Of a DNA stretch of 64,000 nucleotides, positions 12,901-21,706 are shown one piece after another (the stretch's first letter is position 1; each line of letters starts with the position of its first letter). The notes beneath the pieces were generated by a model, which did no database searches, had not been told where the DNA came from, and saw only the letters and a list, made by a program, of their open reading frames with translations. Source of the DNA: Amblyornis subalaris (taxonomy: Eukaryota > Chordata > Aves > Passeriformes > Ptilonorhynchidae). The position numbers were made by a program, and so were the translations under genes. The stretch lies in the NCBI GenBank assembly GCA_018881555.1, contig JACAXG010000051.1, positions 4,761,546 to 4,825,545 on the forward strand, read 5' to 3'.

Positions 12901-15900
12901 AAAGTCTTTTGGCTGCATACATTTGTGCTACAAGACAGACAAAACTATTAATTATATGGTATAAAATTGCCAAAATAACTACACTTCCTATTTGCCTACC
13001 ACTTTGTCACAGTATTTATTATTGGTGTCTATGCTGCTTGTCACCTCCTTGAGAGTCACAGGTAAATGCAGAAAATATTTTGCGAAGTAAACTTTAATAT
13101 TAAATAAGAAAGAACCTAACAGATCTTTTCCCTTTTGCTTGCAGCAAAGTTAAAGCTTTAAAGGTAGTTTTTAAATACTAGTATTTTAGGGTTTGTGGCA
13201 ACTCTGTGAAAAATAAGCCACATAGTCGTCACCTTTTTTTGATTAGTCATCACTATGTAATTTGAATTTAAATCTTCAACTTTAATCACCAATACAAAAA
13301 CTCTACTTTTAGTACACTTTCCTCAGATAAGATGTCACATGATCACAGCAATAGCCTGTCTTTAAAATCCTACTAAAATCTAAATCTAAATCCTAAAATC
13401 TTTAAAATCCTACGGATGGATAGGTAGAGTTTACAGAATGTTCTGAAAATAAACAGTTCAAATGTGTGAGGTTAAAAAGCCAAGTTCAAACTTTAAAGTT
13501 TACTATTCTAGGCCTACTTAAAATAAAATTTNAAAAAAANCCCACATACTTACTTTTTTGATTGGTAGTAGAAATCCTTCATTAGTGTCTACTGCAGGAA
13601 ATAGGGATTCATCAACATGTACTCCAGCTTCTTGACACCTGTACAATAAATTGGAGAAGGTTTGGTGGGTTTTTTCTCATGGTTTTGTTTGTTTTTAAGA
13701 ATGAAAACCTTTATTTGCAGGAAGAGTTGTCTGAGCCCTGCAATAATAAAACACCAACCCTTCCTAACTGTTTAACCTTAAGGTAAGTCCTATAATGCCA
13801 AACGCCCCTCCCTCCAAATCTATCTATCACACGTCAAATATGTGATACAATTTTTTGTGGCAATGATGCCTTCTAAATGGCAGCTCTGAAAGGGAAAGAT
13901 TCCCACTCACGTTATTTTCCACAGCTTTCCAAGCCGCTGCATTGTCCGCCCAGCAGCCGCTCGCGTGGCTGTAGCGACACCCAGTGACGGAACCGCTCCA
14001 CAGCGTGAGCCGCATACTTGCGGCCTCAGCCTTACTCGGGTTTGAATGAGGGAGAAACACGAACCGCTGCAGGTATTTGTCAAGCTCACTGAATTTAGAG
14101 TTCTCAGGAGCATTAAACAGAGATATTTGGCAGCTGGACTTCAGTCACTGTTATTAGATTCTGGATAACAATCAGCACAGATGTAGACTACATGAAAAGT
14201 TACATTAATTCAGAGATTTCATTGATTCAGAGAAGCTAAATAGAAGAAAACTTTACCATTAAATCTAAGATTTTTTTTTGCTTTGCAGACAAATCTGAAT
14301 GTGAATGATTTATATAACTTATTTGTGAGACGAGTTACCCTAATAAGAAAATAGAGGTAGAGCTTCGCAATTATGCATTTGATGTGGAAGTATTAAGTGT
14401 TCCTAATTTGGACAGATTGTAGCAATTCCACCTGATATGGGGTTCTTTTTGTTCTTGGGTTTTGACTTTTTCTAGGCTGCTCACTGAAGTATTTGTGTTG
14501 AAGAAGCAGTAAAAACTTTTTCTCAGTGATTCCAAAGCTGATCCCAAAGTGATCCCAAAGTGTCCCATGAATGACACATTTTGCATTAAACTTCAAATTT
14601 ATTTGCATGATAGCAAGTCCATGACTTTTGTTCACTATTTCTTAAAAATAAAAAAAGCACAGACAAAAAGCAAAAGCAAACAATTAATTTTTTTAAATTT
14701 AAGTTTACACTGCAGTTACAAATTTTTTTGACTTTCAATTTTCATCTTATTTTAAAGAGTTGTCTTCTCAAATTACTTCCTAAACTGTAGAATTGCATTC
14801 CATTTAGACTCAAATAGATGCTCATACTACAGAGCAGAAGCTTCCAACAAAAGTTTGAGGCAGATCATTGGAGAGAGCACTAGAAATCCAGTAAGAGTTC
14901 AACAAGGCAATGATCACTAAATTCTACACAAACCCTTCAAATTTTTCAGGCTTTTATGGAGAAATCTAAGTATGACAGCACTTTTCAGCTCATAGGACAT
15001 ATTCCCCCGAGAGGCTCAAGCANTGGTCAGGGGAAGGCAACACTAGGGTACAAGTCTAACAGGTTGGAAGTAGGGTCCACTAACGGTTAAGTGTGAGAGT
15101 ATTTTGCACAAAGCAGAAGAATCAGGGGATGCTGGAATAATTGTTTACTATTTGCTTCCTTGTCTGGTGTTTTCAGAGCTCAAACATCAAAAAATAGCAT
15201 CCAGATTAAATACCATATACTTGCACCTACATTTAGGTGGCTGTAGACCGCAGATTTTCCCTCCCCACTTGTGCCCCCCCTTTTTTTAAAAAAACAACCC
15301 CAAAACTTCTGCACTTAGACTGCTATCTCCATGGTATCTCCACTATCTGTATGTGGTATCTCCATGCATACCACAATTGGTATAGGTAAGGCTCTCTTTA
15401 CTTGATTTATATTCTAATTTCCATCATCACATCGATTTATCGATTGGAGTGTTTGAGTATAACACATGCATATTTATAAACTCTGTTTTTACCCTTCATC
15501 TGAAATCTTAGTTAGGCCTCATAAGCACTTTGTAAACTCAGAGAAACAGCTACAGACTAGCAAATTCTCAAGGAGTGGTTGCACAGCTGAAACTTTAAAA
15601 AATTTTTTTTTTAATAAATTTAACTTTTTCCATATAGAGAGAAGGTAGAACAGAATCTTCAAGCAGTTCTGTTCTGAACTTTGCCAAATGTCTTAAAAGT
15701 CAGAATACATATGGATCTTTTTCTTCCTTGCTAGGATATATTCTGTTTACAGGATTTAAGTACAAAACCTGCACAAAGTCCTTGAAGCAATGTGCTTTTT
15801 CATGTGAAAATGGAAGAACCCTATTCAACNTAAATATCTGGCCTTCAATGTCTATGCATGCCATCCGAGAGCAAAAGAGTAGAACACTGAATGGTTAACA

Positions 15901-18900
15901 AATATACTATGAAACTACCTCAACACATTCATTTTGTAAGAGTTAATATTTTACTTTTTTATGCAAGTCACATGCTGTATAATAGGAATAATGTCATAGG
16001 AAAGTTATAATTTACTCATAGATTTATCACTATTTCAAGTACATTAATAATGCGGTTTCTGTATTTAAGTTTTTCAGTAAAACAATAATCTCTGGAACAG
16101 GCCACATTCGTTATAACCATGAGTACTCACTTTTCCACCCAGAGAACAGAAACTATTTTCANGCCCATCTTCTCTGCTTTTTTCCATGTAGTCAAACGTC
16201 CATCTTTGAAGACTACATGGGTCACGTGCTTGTTCAAAGTTTTTGAAACCTGCAGAAATATACAGAGCTCACATTTAAGTCTGATAATTGGAAAATGCTA
16301 ATGAAACCAGCTAGTGTAGTCCATTGTTAGTGTATAAACCATTAGTGTAAAAACTTATTCTAAACATTGTCAAGAATTCTTTTGATCTTTCCCAACTTCA
16401 CAAGAAGCCTCAAGCAATCTAAACTCAAGTCTCATTAGTCAAGCTAACACAGGCTAAGGGATGGAGTAGCCTTTTGTTTTCAAACTTCTTTTCTCTAGGT
16501 TACCATTTTCAGCTCCCTACTCTAGATGTATCATTAATCTTGCAACATTTTTATTTATGTAGTGCAACATAATTTCTTATGCAACAGCCAGTACAGAAAG
16601 CAGCGGCCACTATCCAAAGAAATAACAAAATATATCTTTTAGTCAGCAAAGAACTCAGGGTTAAAGAGTAGAACTAATCTCACTCTTAAAAACTAATTTT
16701 CGTCAATAAAAATCACTTTTAGTTTTGAGGGAAGGCTGAAGGTACTACAAACAAAAATTATATGAAATGCTTTAAAAAATGAGAAATACAGAAAATTAAA
16801 GTCAGCACAGATGATTAAATTTTCAGTTATCAGCCTCTATTGACAAGTGATGTTTTCAGTTCTAGATACTCCATTCCTCACAAACAAGGTTTCCTTTGTG
16901 GAGACTAAATACCCTGCACACAACTGCTTTATCAGTTGCTGTGATTGCTGACATGGTGACATCAATACAAGTCATTTTTTACTGTAGCATCTTCCCAGCA
17001 CAGCCAAAGGGAAATACCTCCATAGCTTTCTGTTGTGCTCTCAATTGCATCATCATACTTGGCCCCGAGCATGTTTGGTCTGTATTTAGCTTTAAGAAAA
17101 CTATTTAGCTTTTCCAAACATTTCTGGTGGCAAGCTGATTATGACTTCTTAGAAGACAAAACCCCATGATATTTAAGTATCTAGGTATACAGTGATCCAT
17201 TAATCTCTTATGGAATAAGTTACAACTCCAGATGCAATTGCTTACTCACTTTTGCCAGAACCTGGCTCACAGCCCATGTCTTATGGATGCTTGATATAGC
17301 TTTGCCTCCAAATTATGGAGGAGGACCACCTTACACCTCCCTCTCACCTCTCCCCCTTCCTCCCTTACCCTGGACATCTGCTGCTGCTCAGCTGAACTTA
17401 CTTCGAGATGTCTGAGTCAACAATCTAGTGAAAAACTAATTTAGAACTTAATTTCGTGACACAGTGAACCTAGTCAGTTTACTATCATGTGCTCAGCCAA
17501 TAACAGGGAAGTGTCTAAGTGGCATGACCACCCCTATTCAGTCATAGGGATCTGCTAAATAGGCTCATCTGCATCTTATGCCTGCACCTTTCACCATAAT
17601 TGGCTATTTTGACCAATTTGAAGAATTTTGAAGTCTTATGCCTCTGCCATATATTCTGTGAGGAAAAAATCAACATCAGAGTAGAATTACACATATCTGA
17701 CAGCAGACATAGAAATATTTCTTGTTCTTTTTACTCGAGTTATTTATTGAGAGTTGTGTTTGCTTTAATAAAAAACCAGTTATCCTACTGTTCTGTCACA
17801 CTCACTCAGCTTACTTCACACAGAAAGAGAGGATTTGGGGAGGGAGATGAGCAAGATTTCCTAAATTACGGTAAGATACATCCACACATGCCCATTTAAA
17901 GAGCACGGGGAGTCCACATAAGTATTTTTTAGAGGATGATGTGGGCTGTAAAAATCTCCATTAACCAGCAATAATATGCAAGAAGGGAAGATGCCAATTT
18001 GACTTTGGTCTCTGTTACAGGTGGCAATTAAACATGTTTTGCACCTACAAATCAAGTATATCTGGTATGGAAAAAATCATTGAGACACATACTGAGAGTC
18101 TTAGATGTATTTTTACTAGCCCTTTCTGGAATTAATCCAAATTTGTGGGAGAGTGAATGGAAGAATAAAATGTCATGGTACTTGAGTTAGAAAATACTGT
18201 ACTAATAACAGAGCAGCTGCTTACAAGATGAAGAAAACAAAACAATATAAGGTACATACTTGTAAACCACAGGTTTTCAACACGTAGATTTGGTTTGCCC
18301 ACAATGTGGCAAGCCCAATACTTCCCAAGAAGTACATGCTATCACATTAATATCCAAAGAGGTCTGTAGATGTAGAAAGGGTTTAAATGCATTTCCCATC
18401 TGTCAGTAGCAAGAATTTTACAGCATATTGGTCTATTCTCAGGTCTGTGATTTTCTTCCTTCCTTCCCTTTAAAAACTCATACTAAAAAGAAATATATGT
18501 GACACGCAGAACAAGCAAGCTAATTTATAACTAAGATCTTTCGTATTCTATTTATTTCATAATAGTCTCCTTACTTTTGCTCCCATATCAAGAAGTTGCT
18601 GTTCGAAGGTTTTTGAGTAATTTTCTGTTCTGTTAGATGACCAAACTTCTACAAATGCAGAAATACCTGGATCAGAAGAAAGAAAACAACAACTAATGAA
18701 GTACACACTATGGTAAAAGCGGTTAAACTGCCTTTCAAATAAAATTTTCTTTTATACATATTGCATTCAGTTGCAAATACAGCTTTTAGTAAACTGAGCA
18801 TCAGATTTTAGCACCAGAATGGGTTTTTTGAGTGTATTTATGTCCCCTAAATTAGCTGTAATGGAAATAACTTAGAAGCCTGACACTAGTTAAACAACTT

Positions 18901-20867
18901 TTCACTTCATCTATTTAAAACACACTACCAGCTTAACAAGCAATGCATTATCTTCACATGACTGCTTACCCTTACCATTATTTAATCACTGCTAATCTTC
19001 AGGTCAATTAAAAATTTGAAGACCAGTTGATATAACACAACTTACAGAACAAAATGAAATCACTACAATAGAGTTATTCCTTGCCCGAACTCCCAGGAAA
19101 CTCTGCAGAAACATTACTTAAGTTTACAATTAACTTCAATTTTCACTTTATAATATATATTGAACCACCCAAAAGTAAGTACATATAACATGGGCTACTA
19201 GAATTTCATGTCAGTTGCCTTACATAACTTCAAGTATTCAGATTCAATTAGCTTCCTTTATTAAGCTGATTAATAAACTCTTCAAGGAATGAAATCAGCC
19301 TTGGTTGAGAAGATCTTCAAACAACCAGACAGAAGTACTGACATTGAGGGATAAGCAAATAAAACTCATGATAATCCCTTCACTAATTTTACTTAGGACA
19401 GACACTAAAGTGACCTACATTTCCGCTGGCCATGCCACTTTCCCATTTTGAATGGGAAATCAGAAAAATTCCAAAAGCTGGAGAAACNACAGTTCACCAA
19501 AACCAACTTTATGCTAACTGCAGACCAGACAACTCTCAGAATTCATGAATAAAATCGAGAGTTTCAATTTAAAAGGATCATCCTTGGCAAATATTGCTTA
19601 ATTATCTTAGTGATTAAGATAATTAAGCATGTCCTTCTGATTAATTATTATGTAGTCTCATCTGTCTTCTTTCTAAATGAAAATCAGAATAATGCTTCAA
19701 CAATGGAAATACTTTTATAAAGATTAAAATATTTTTACAATTACTAGAAATATTTTTGACATACAAGAGAAATATGAAACATAAACCACTTCCTTATGCA
19801 AACCACTGGGAAAAATCTTATTATCAGTACTATGACTTCAGATATAAATTTAAGAATTAAAGAATTTAAGACAAGTCTACTCCAATGCGCTTTTAATTGC
19901 GTTCATTCTACTACTAGACTGGGGCAGATTCTGCCAGAGTTGCTTTTTTCCTTGACTGTTCTGTTGTGAAAAACATTGCATGTGCATTTGAAAAGATAGT
20001 ATCTTCCTCTTAGATCAAATATTTTAGAACTTTCATAGCTAAAATTCTTCTAGAAAAACAGATCAGAACATATCAGTGAAGGTCAAACTAGGAACTTAAA
20101 GGGATGCTACTTCAAAGCTCCATGCACCTGCACTAGGATCAAAGGTATATTTTACAATAATTAGTCAATTCTAGCTAATCAAATATAATGCAGCAAAAGA
20201 CAAAGCTTTCTGTAGTTTTTGTACAGTTGATGGAAAGGAAAATGAGGAAGTGCTTGGCGTTTTCTTGAACTAGAAGAGCTCTGAGTAGAGATCGGTTCTT
20301 GTAAACGCCGCCCTCAGGAGGTCTCAGAGAAGTGGGTGATCGCAGACGAAAATGGCCATCAGAGGGCAACTTGGCGAGGCAGAAATTTAGAGAGATGCAG
20401 AAGAAAGCCATGACCGACCCGGGTAGGAAGAGCAGAGGGGTCGCCGGGCAGTGCCCCCCCGGGAGCCACCCTAAAGGGGCAGCCTGAGCGGAGGGAGGCG
20501 TCCGGTCCTGCCCGCCCCGCCGGCCACGCAGCGTGGCCGGGCCTGCGCCCGGGCACAACCCGCCTGCACCCGGGGCCGGCCAGGCCCCGCCGCCGCGATC
20601 AGGCGGATTCGAGGCGAGTCAGAGCAGCCCGCGGGGGAGCCCGGGCCCCGACAGCGGCCCATCAGCCGCCCTGCCCGGCCGCTCTTCGTCTGCCCTGCCG
20701 GGAAGCGCCAGGGCAAGGGCCGCAAGACAGAGGGCAAGGGCCGCAAGACAGNGGNCAAGGGCCGCAAGACAGGGGACAAGGGCCGCAAGACAGGGGACAA
20801 GGGCCGCAAGAAGACGGGGCAGCGGCAGCGCGAAGCCCGCGCCGGTACCTTTCAGGACGGGCTCCAT
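865..20867 (-). CDS. MCPH1: MCPH1 (microcephalin), exons 1-9, 3' part missing
   Basis: Microcephalin is a nuclear BRCT protein that restrains condensin II, acts in the DNA-damage response and controls mitotic entry; human loss causes primary microcephaly. Coding exons on the minus strand, in order: 20849-20867, 18575-18666, 16131-16249, 13554-13638, 12807-12927, 12368-12508, 11221-11316, 8013-9017 and 865-977. They sum to 1791 nt, exactly 597 codons, with all phases compatible and all introns GT..AG. The product starts [15 protein letters not shown], very close to the start of mammalian MCPH1. BRCT1 spans about residues 5-95, a conserved linker reads [10 protein letters not shown], and the central disordered region is encoded by the large exon 8. 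Human MCPH1 is about 835 residues, so the BRCT2-BRCT3 pair and the stop codon should lie left of position 1. The start was chosen because it gives the family N-terminus directly before a good donor. Identification is from sequence similarity by eye but is very secure. Confidence 0.96.
2470..2485. repeat. Poly-T tract
   Basis: Sixteen consecutive T on the plus strand (poly-A on the transcribed strand) inside MCPH1 intron 8. I see no attached SINE or processed-gene body, so it is recorded only as a homopolymer. Confidence 0.8.
5620..6890 (-). mobile_element. CR1 LINE, 5'-truncated and decayed
   Basis: A chicken-repeat-1 element read on the minus strand, so it is in sense with MCPH1. The 3' terminus shows one CR1 octamer (CATAGAAT on plus) and the standard tail segment at 5620-5800. 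Moving up, 5800-6110 is the RT-end and 3' region. 6290-6890 encodes remnants of the ORF2 endonuclease end and linker, with [15 protein letters not shown] and SWEEYRE, which are typical CR1 linker motifs. The reverse-transcriptase core between these parts is deleted. Frames are broken by stops and an N at 6517. An 18-bp direct duplication lies near 6753-6790. It is a dead copy. Confidence 0.9.
8013..9017 (-). CDS. MCPH1: MCPH1 coding exon 8 (large central exon)
   Basis: 1005 nt, residues 225-560, open throughout. The acceptor is GGTTTTGCAG and the donor ACTG|GTAAGT. This is the bird version of the single large MCPH1 exon, somewhat shorter than the roughly 1.15-kb mammalian one. Most of it is poorly conserved and predicted disordered. 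Recognisable islands are a basic GKKKKK stretch near residue 400, a plausible nuclear-localisation signal, and [11 protein letters not shown] at residues 436-446 (8353-8385). The latter aligns with the mammalian motif reported to bind the condensin II subunit NCAPG2. The exon enters and leaves in the same phase and is a multiple of three, so an isoform lacking it, as known in mammals, would stay in frame. Confidence 0.94.
9018..11220 (-). other. MCPH1 intron 7 (2.2 kb)
   Basis: Non-coding and AT-rich, with a less AT-biased stretch around 9960-10560. I recognise no repeat family or RNA gene. Confidence 0.75.
11221..11316 (-). CDS. MCPH1: MCPH1 coding exon 7
   Basis: 96 nt, residues 193-225. 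The acceptor is TATTCCTAG and the donor CTACCAG|GTAACT. The protein is low-complexity and Ser/Thr/Pro-rich ([15 protein letters not shown]), with weak residue identity to mammals but the right place, size and phase. Exon length is a multiple of three and both ends share one phase, so skipping it would keep the frame. Confidence 0.88.
11317..12367 (-). other. MCPH1 intron 6 (1.05 kb)
   Basis: AT-rich non-coding sequence with nothing recognisable apart from splice signals at both ends. Confidence 0.75.
12368..12508 (-). CDS. MCPH1: MCPH1 coding exon 6
   Basis: 141 nt, residues 146-193. The acceptor is TTTTTGTAG and the donor ACTG|GTAAGA. It encodes [16 protein letters not shown] and [11 protein letters not shown], two of the most conserved blocks between BRCT1 and the central region. 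The NLSPT serine-proline is a potential proline-directed phosphosite (inference). Confidence 0.95.
12807..12927 (-). CDS. MCPH1: MCPH1 coding exon 5
   Basis: 121 nt, residues 106-146. The acceptor is CTTGTAG and the donor GCTG|GTAAGA. It encodes the basic linker after BRCT1, with [13 protein letters not shown] and MAKEL all conserved in vertebrate microcephalins. The charged stretch from about residue 120 is likely helical. Confidence 0.94.
12928..13553 (-). other. MCPH1 intron 4 (0.63 kb)
   Basis: AT-rich non-coding sequence. A short run of diverged direct repeats on the theme AAATCTAAATCTAAATCC occurs near 13365-13412. Nothing else is seen. Intron 5 (12509-12806, 298 bp) is likewise featureless. 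Confidence 0.75.
13554..13638 (-). CDS. MCPH1: MCPH1 coding exon 4 (end of BRCT1)
   Basis: 85 nt, residues 77-105. The acceptor is TTGTACAG and the donor CAAAAAA|GTAAGT. It encodes the final BRCT1 helix and the conserved HVDESLFPA segment. It needs two bases from the preceding exon, a phase also offered by the candidate alternative exon at 13911. Confidence 0.94.
13639..16130 (-). other. MCPH1 intron 3 (2.5 kb)
   Basis: AT-rich apart from a CpG-dense block at about 13911-14075, described separately. A short duplication of GGTATCTCCA units lies at about 15331-15365. No known repeat family was recognised. Confidence 0.75.
13911..14075 (-). other. CpG-rich block with donor: possible alternative MCPH1 first exon
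   Basis: About 14 CpG dinucleotides lie in roughly 140 bp inside an otherwise AT-rich intron. On the minus strand the block ends AATAAC|GTGAGT, a strong 5' splice site at 13910. An ATG at 13942 opens 32 bases ([10 protein letters not shown] plus two bases) up to that donor, exactly the phase exon 4 needs. Splicing to exon 4, only 272 bp downstream, would give an in-frame microcephalin lacking most of BRCT1. The CpG density and donor are seen; use as an exon or promoter is inference, and the phase match alone has a one-in-three chance. Confidence 0.3.
16131..16249 (-). CDS. MCPH1: MCPH1 coding exon 3 (BRCT1 core)
   Basis: 119 nt, residues 38-77 (the last codon is split). The acceptor is TTTCTGCAG and the donor GGAAAA|GTGAGT. 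It encodes VTHVVFKDG and the BRCT tryptophan motif VSVLWVEK. An N at 16162 falls in the first base of codon 67 (NTG), which can read Met, Leu or Val but never stop; mammals have Val at the equivalent place. So the ambiguity does not threaten the frame. Confidence 0.95.
16250..18574 (-). other. MCPH1 intron 2 (2.3 kb)
   Basis: Non-coding. A pyrimidine-rich, GC-higher patch at about 17330-17400 is the only compositional feature. No repeat family or RNA gene recognised. Confidence 0.75.
18575..18666 (-). CDS. MCPH1: MCPH1 coding exon 2 (start of BRCT1)
   Basis: 92 nt, residues 7-37. The acceptor is GATCCAG|GT and the donor GCAAAA|GTAAGG. It encodes the first BRCT beta strand and helix, including [16 protein letters not shown], which is nearly identical to mammalian microcephalin. 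It ends on a codon boundary. Confidence 0.95.
19595..19629. repeat. Perfect 15-bp inverted repeat
   Basis: TGCTTAATTATCTTA is followed after a 5-base loop (GTGAT) by its exact reverse complement. The arms are AT-rich, the stem is too short for a microRNA precursor, and it lies in MCPH1 intron 1. Confidence 0.85.
20711..20815. repeat. 21-bp minisatellite, five units
   Basis: Five tandem units of GGGCAAGGGCCGCAAGACAG plus one base, each 21 bp, with only a few substitutions and two N bases at 20752 and 20755. It starts within about 35 bp of the exon 1 donor. Because the unit is a multiple of three, it generates long spurious ORFs in several frames. Confidence 0.9.
20849..20867 (-). CDS. MCPH1: MCPH1 coding exon 1 (initiator ATG)
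   Basis: Nineteen coding bases: six codons (MEPVLK) and the first base of a glycine codon completed in exon 2. The donor is AAAG|GTACC. The ATG context has G at +4 but C at -3, so it is only moderate. It sits inside the CpG island. The 5' UTR and transcription start cannot be placed from sequence. Confidence 0.9.
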
Positions 20868-20926
20868 TGGCAGCACAGCGCGAGAAGCGCCGGCGCCCGC
20901 CACGGTTCAAAGCCGCCTCCGTGCAT
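20852..20926 (-). promoter_or_regulatory. Upstream ORF overlapping the MCPH1 start codon
   Basis: An ATG 59 bases before the MCPH1 initiator opens a 24-codon frame (MHGGGFEPWR...) that ends at a TGA 13 bases past the main ATG, in a different frame. If transcription starts upstream of it, ribosomes using it would miss the main start, so it could lower translation. Whether it is in the mRNA is unknown. Confidence 0.45.
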
Positions 20927-21124
20927 GGCCCCGCCGCGCCTGCGCAGGAGGGGCGGGCGGCGGCCCTGCCGTGACAGTGCAGCTCCGGGAAGCGGATCAG
21001 CTCCGGCGGCCCGCGGTCCTGTTCGGAAATGGTGTGTGCTCGGCACAGCTCCGGCCCGGCCCGGCCCTGCGCCGTGGTGGTGGTGGGGGGGGTGGGGGCT
21101 TGGCACAGCCGAATGCTGCTGGAA

Positions 21125-21706
21125 ACAGTGATACAGAATTAAGTTGGAAAAGACCTCTGAGATCATCAAGTCCAACACCACCTTGTCAACTAGACCATGG
21201 CACTAAGTGCCACATCTAGTGTTTTCTTAAACACCTCGAGATGGTCACTCGACCACCTCCCTGAGCAGCCCATTCCAACATCTAATCACCCTTCCTGCTA
21301 AAAAGTTCTTCCTAATATCCAGCCTAAACCTCCCCTGGCACAGCTTAAGACTATATCCTCTCATCCTGTCACTAGCTCTTGGGAGAAGAGACCGACCCTC
21401 AGCTGGCTACAAACTCCTTTCAGGTAGTTGTAGAGAGCAATAAGGTCCCTACTAAGCCTCCTCCAGGCTAAACACCCTAGCTCCCTCAGCCCCTCCTTAT
21501 AGGACTTGTGCTCCATATCCTTCAGCAGCTCCGTTGTCCTTCTCCAGACTCACTCCAGCCTCTCAATGTCCTTCCTCAATTGAGGGGCCCAGAACTGGAC
21601 ACAGCACTTGAGGTGTGGCCTCACTGGTGCTCAGTACAGGGGGAGAATCACTGCTCCTGGTCCTGCTGGCCACACTATTGCTGGTACAGGCCAGGATGCC
21701 ATGAAG
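21125..21706 (-). mobile_element. CR1 LINE 3' fragment
   Basis: An antisense CR1 tail next to the CpG island. It reads on plus as the standard tail (AAGACCTCTGAGATCATCAA, then the 'AGTTCTTCCTAATATCCAGC' block and 'AGAACTGGACACAGCACTTG'). No coding frame survives. The subfamily differs from the copy in intron 8. Confidence 0.92.

Larger units (their letters stand above)
18667..20848 (-). other. MCPH1 intron 1 (2.2 kb)
   Basis: AT-rich up to about 20250, then it rises into the CpG island. It contains a perfect inverted repeat at 19595-19629 and a 21-bp minisatellite at 20711-20815, both listed separately. Confidence 0.75.
20440..21080. promoter_or_regulatory. CpG island / MCPH1 promoter region
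   Basis: GC- and CpG-dense sequence centred on the MCPH1 first exon, against an AT-rich background. Near 20936-20946 the plus strand reads GCGCCTGCGCA, one mismatch from the NRF1 palindrome, and a GC box (GGGGCGGG) follows at 20950-20957. No TATA box is seen. Such islands are often bidirectional, so a divergent plus-strand transcript is possible, but I recognise no gene there. Confidence 0.8.

Noticed and set aside
20533..21219. A 228-codon plus-strand ORF through the CpG island
   Set aside because: It is driven by the 21-bp minisatellite and high GC, contains Ns, continues into the CR1 fragment and is made of Ala/Arg/Pro runs; it overlaps MCPH1 exon 1 on the other strand.
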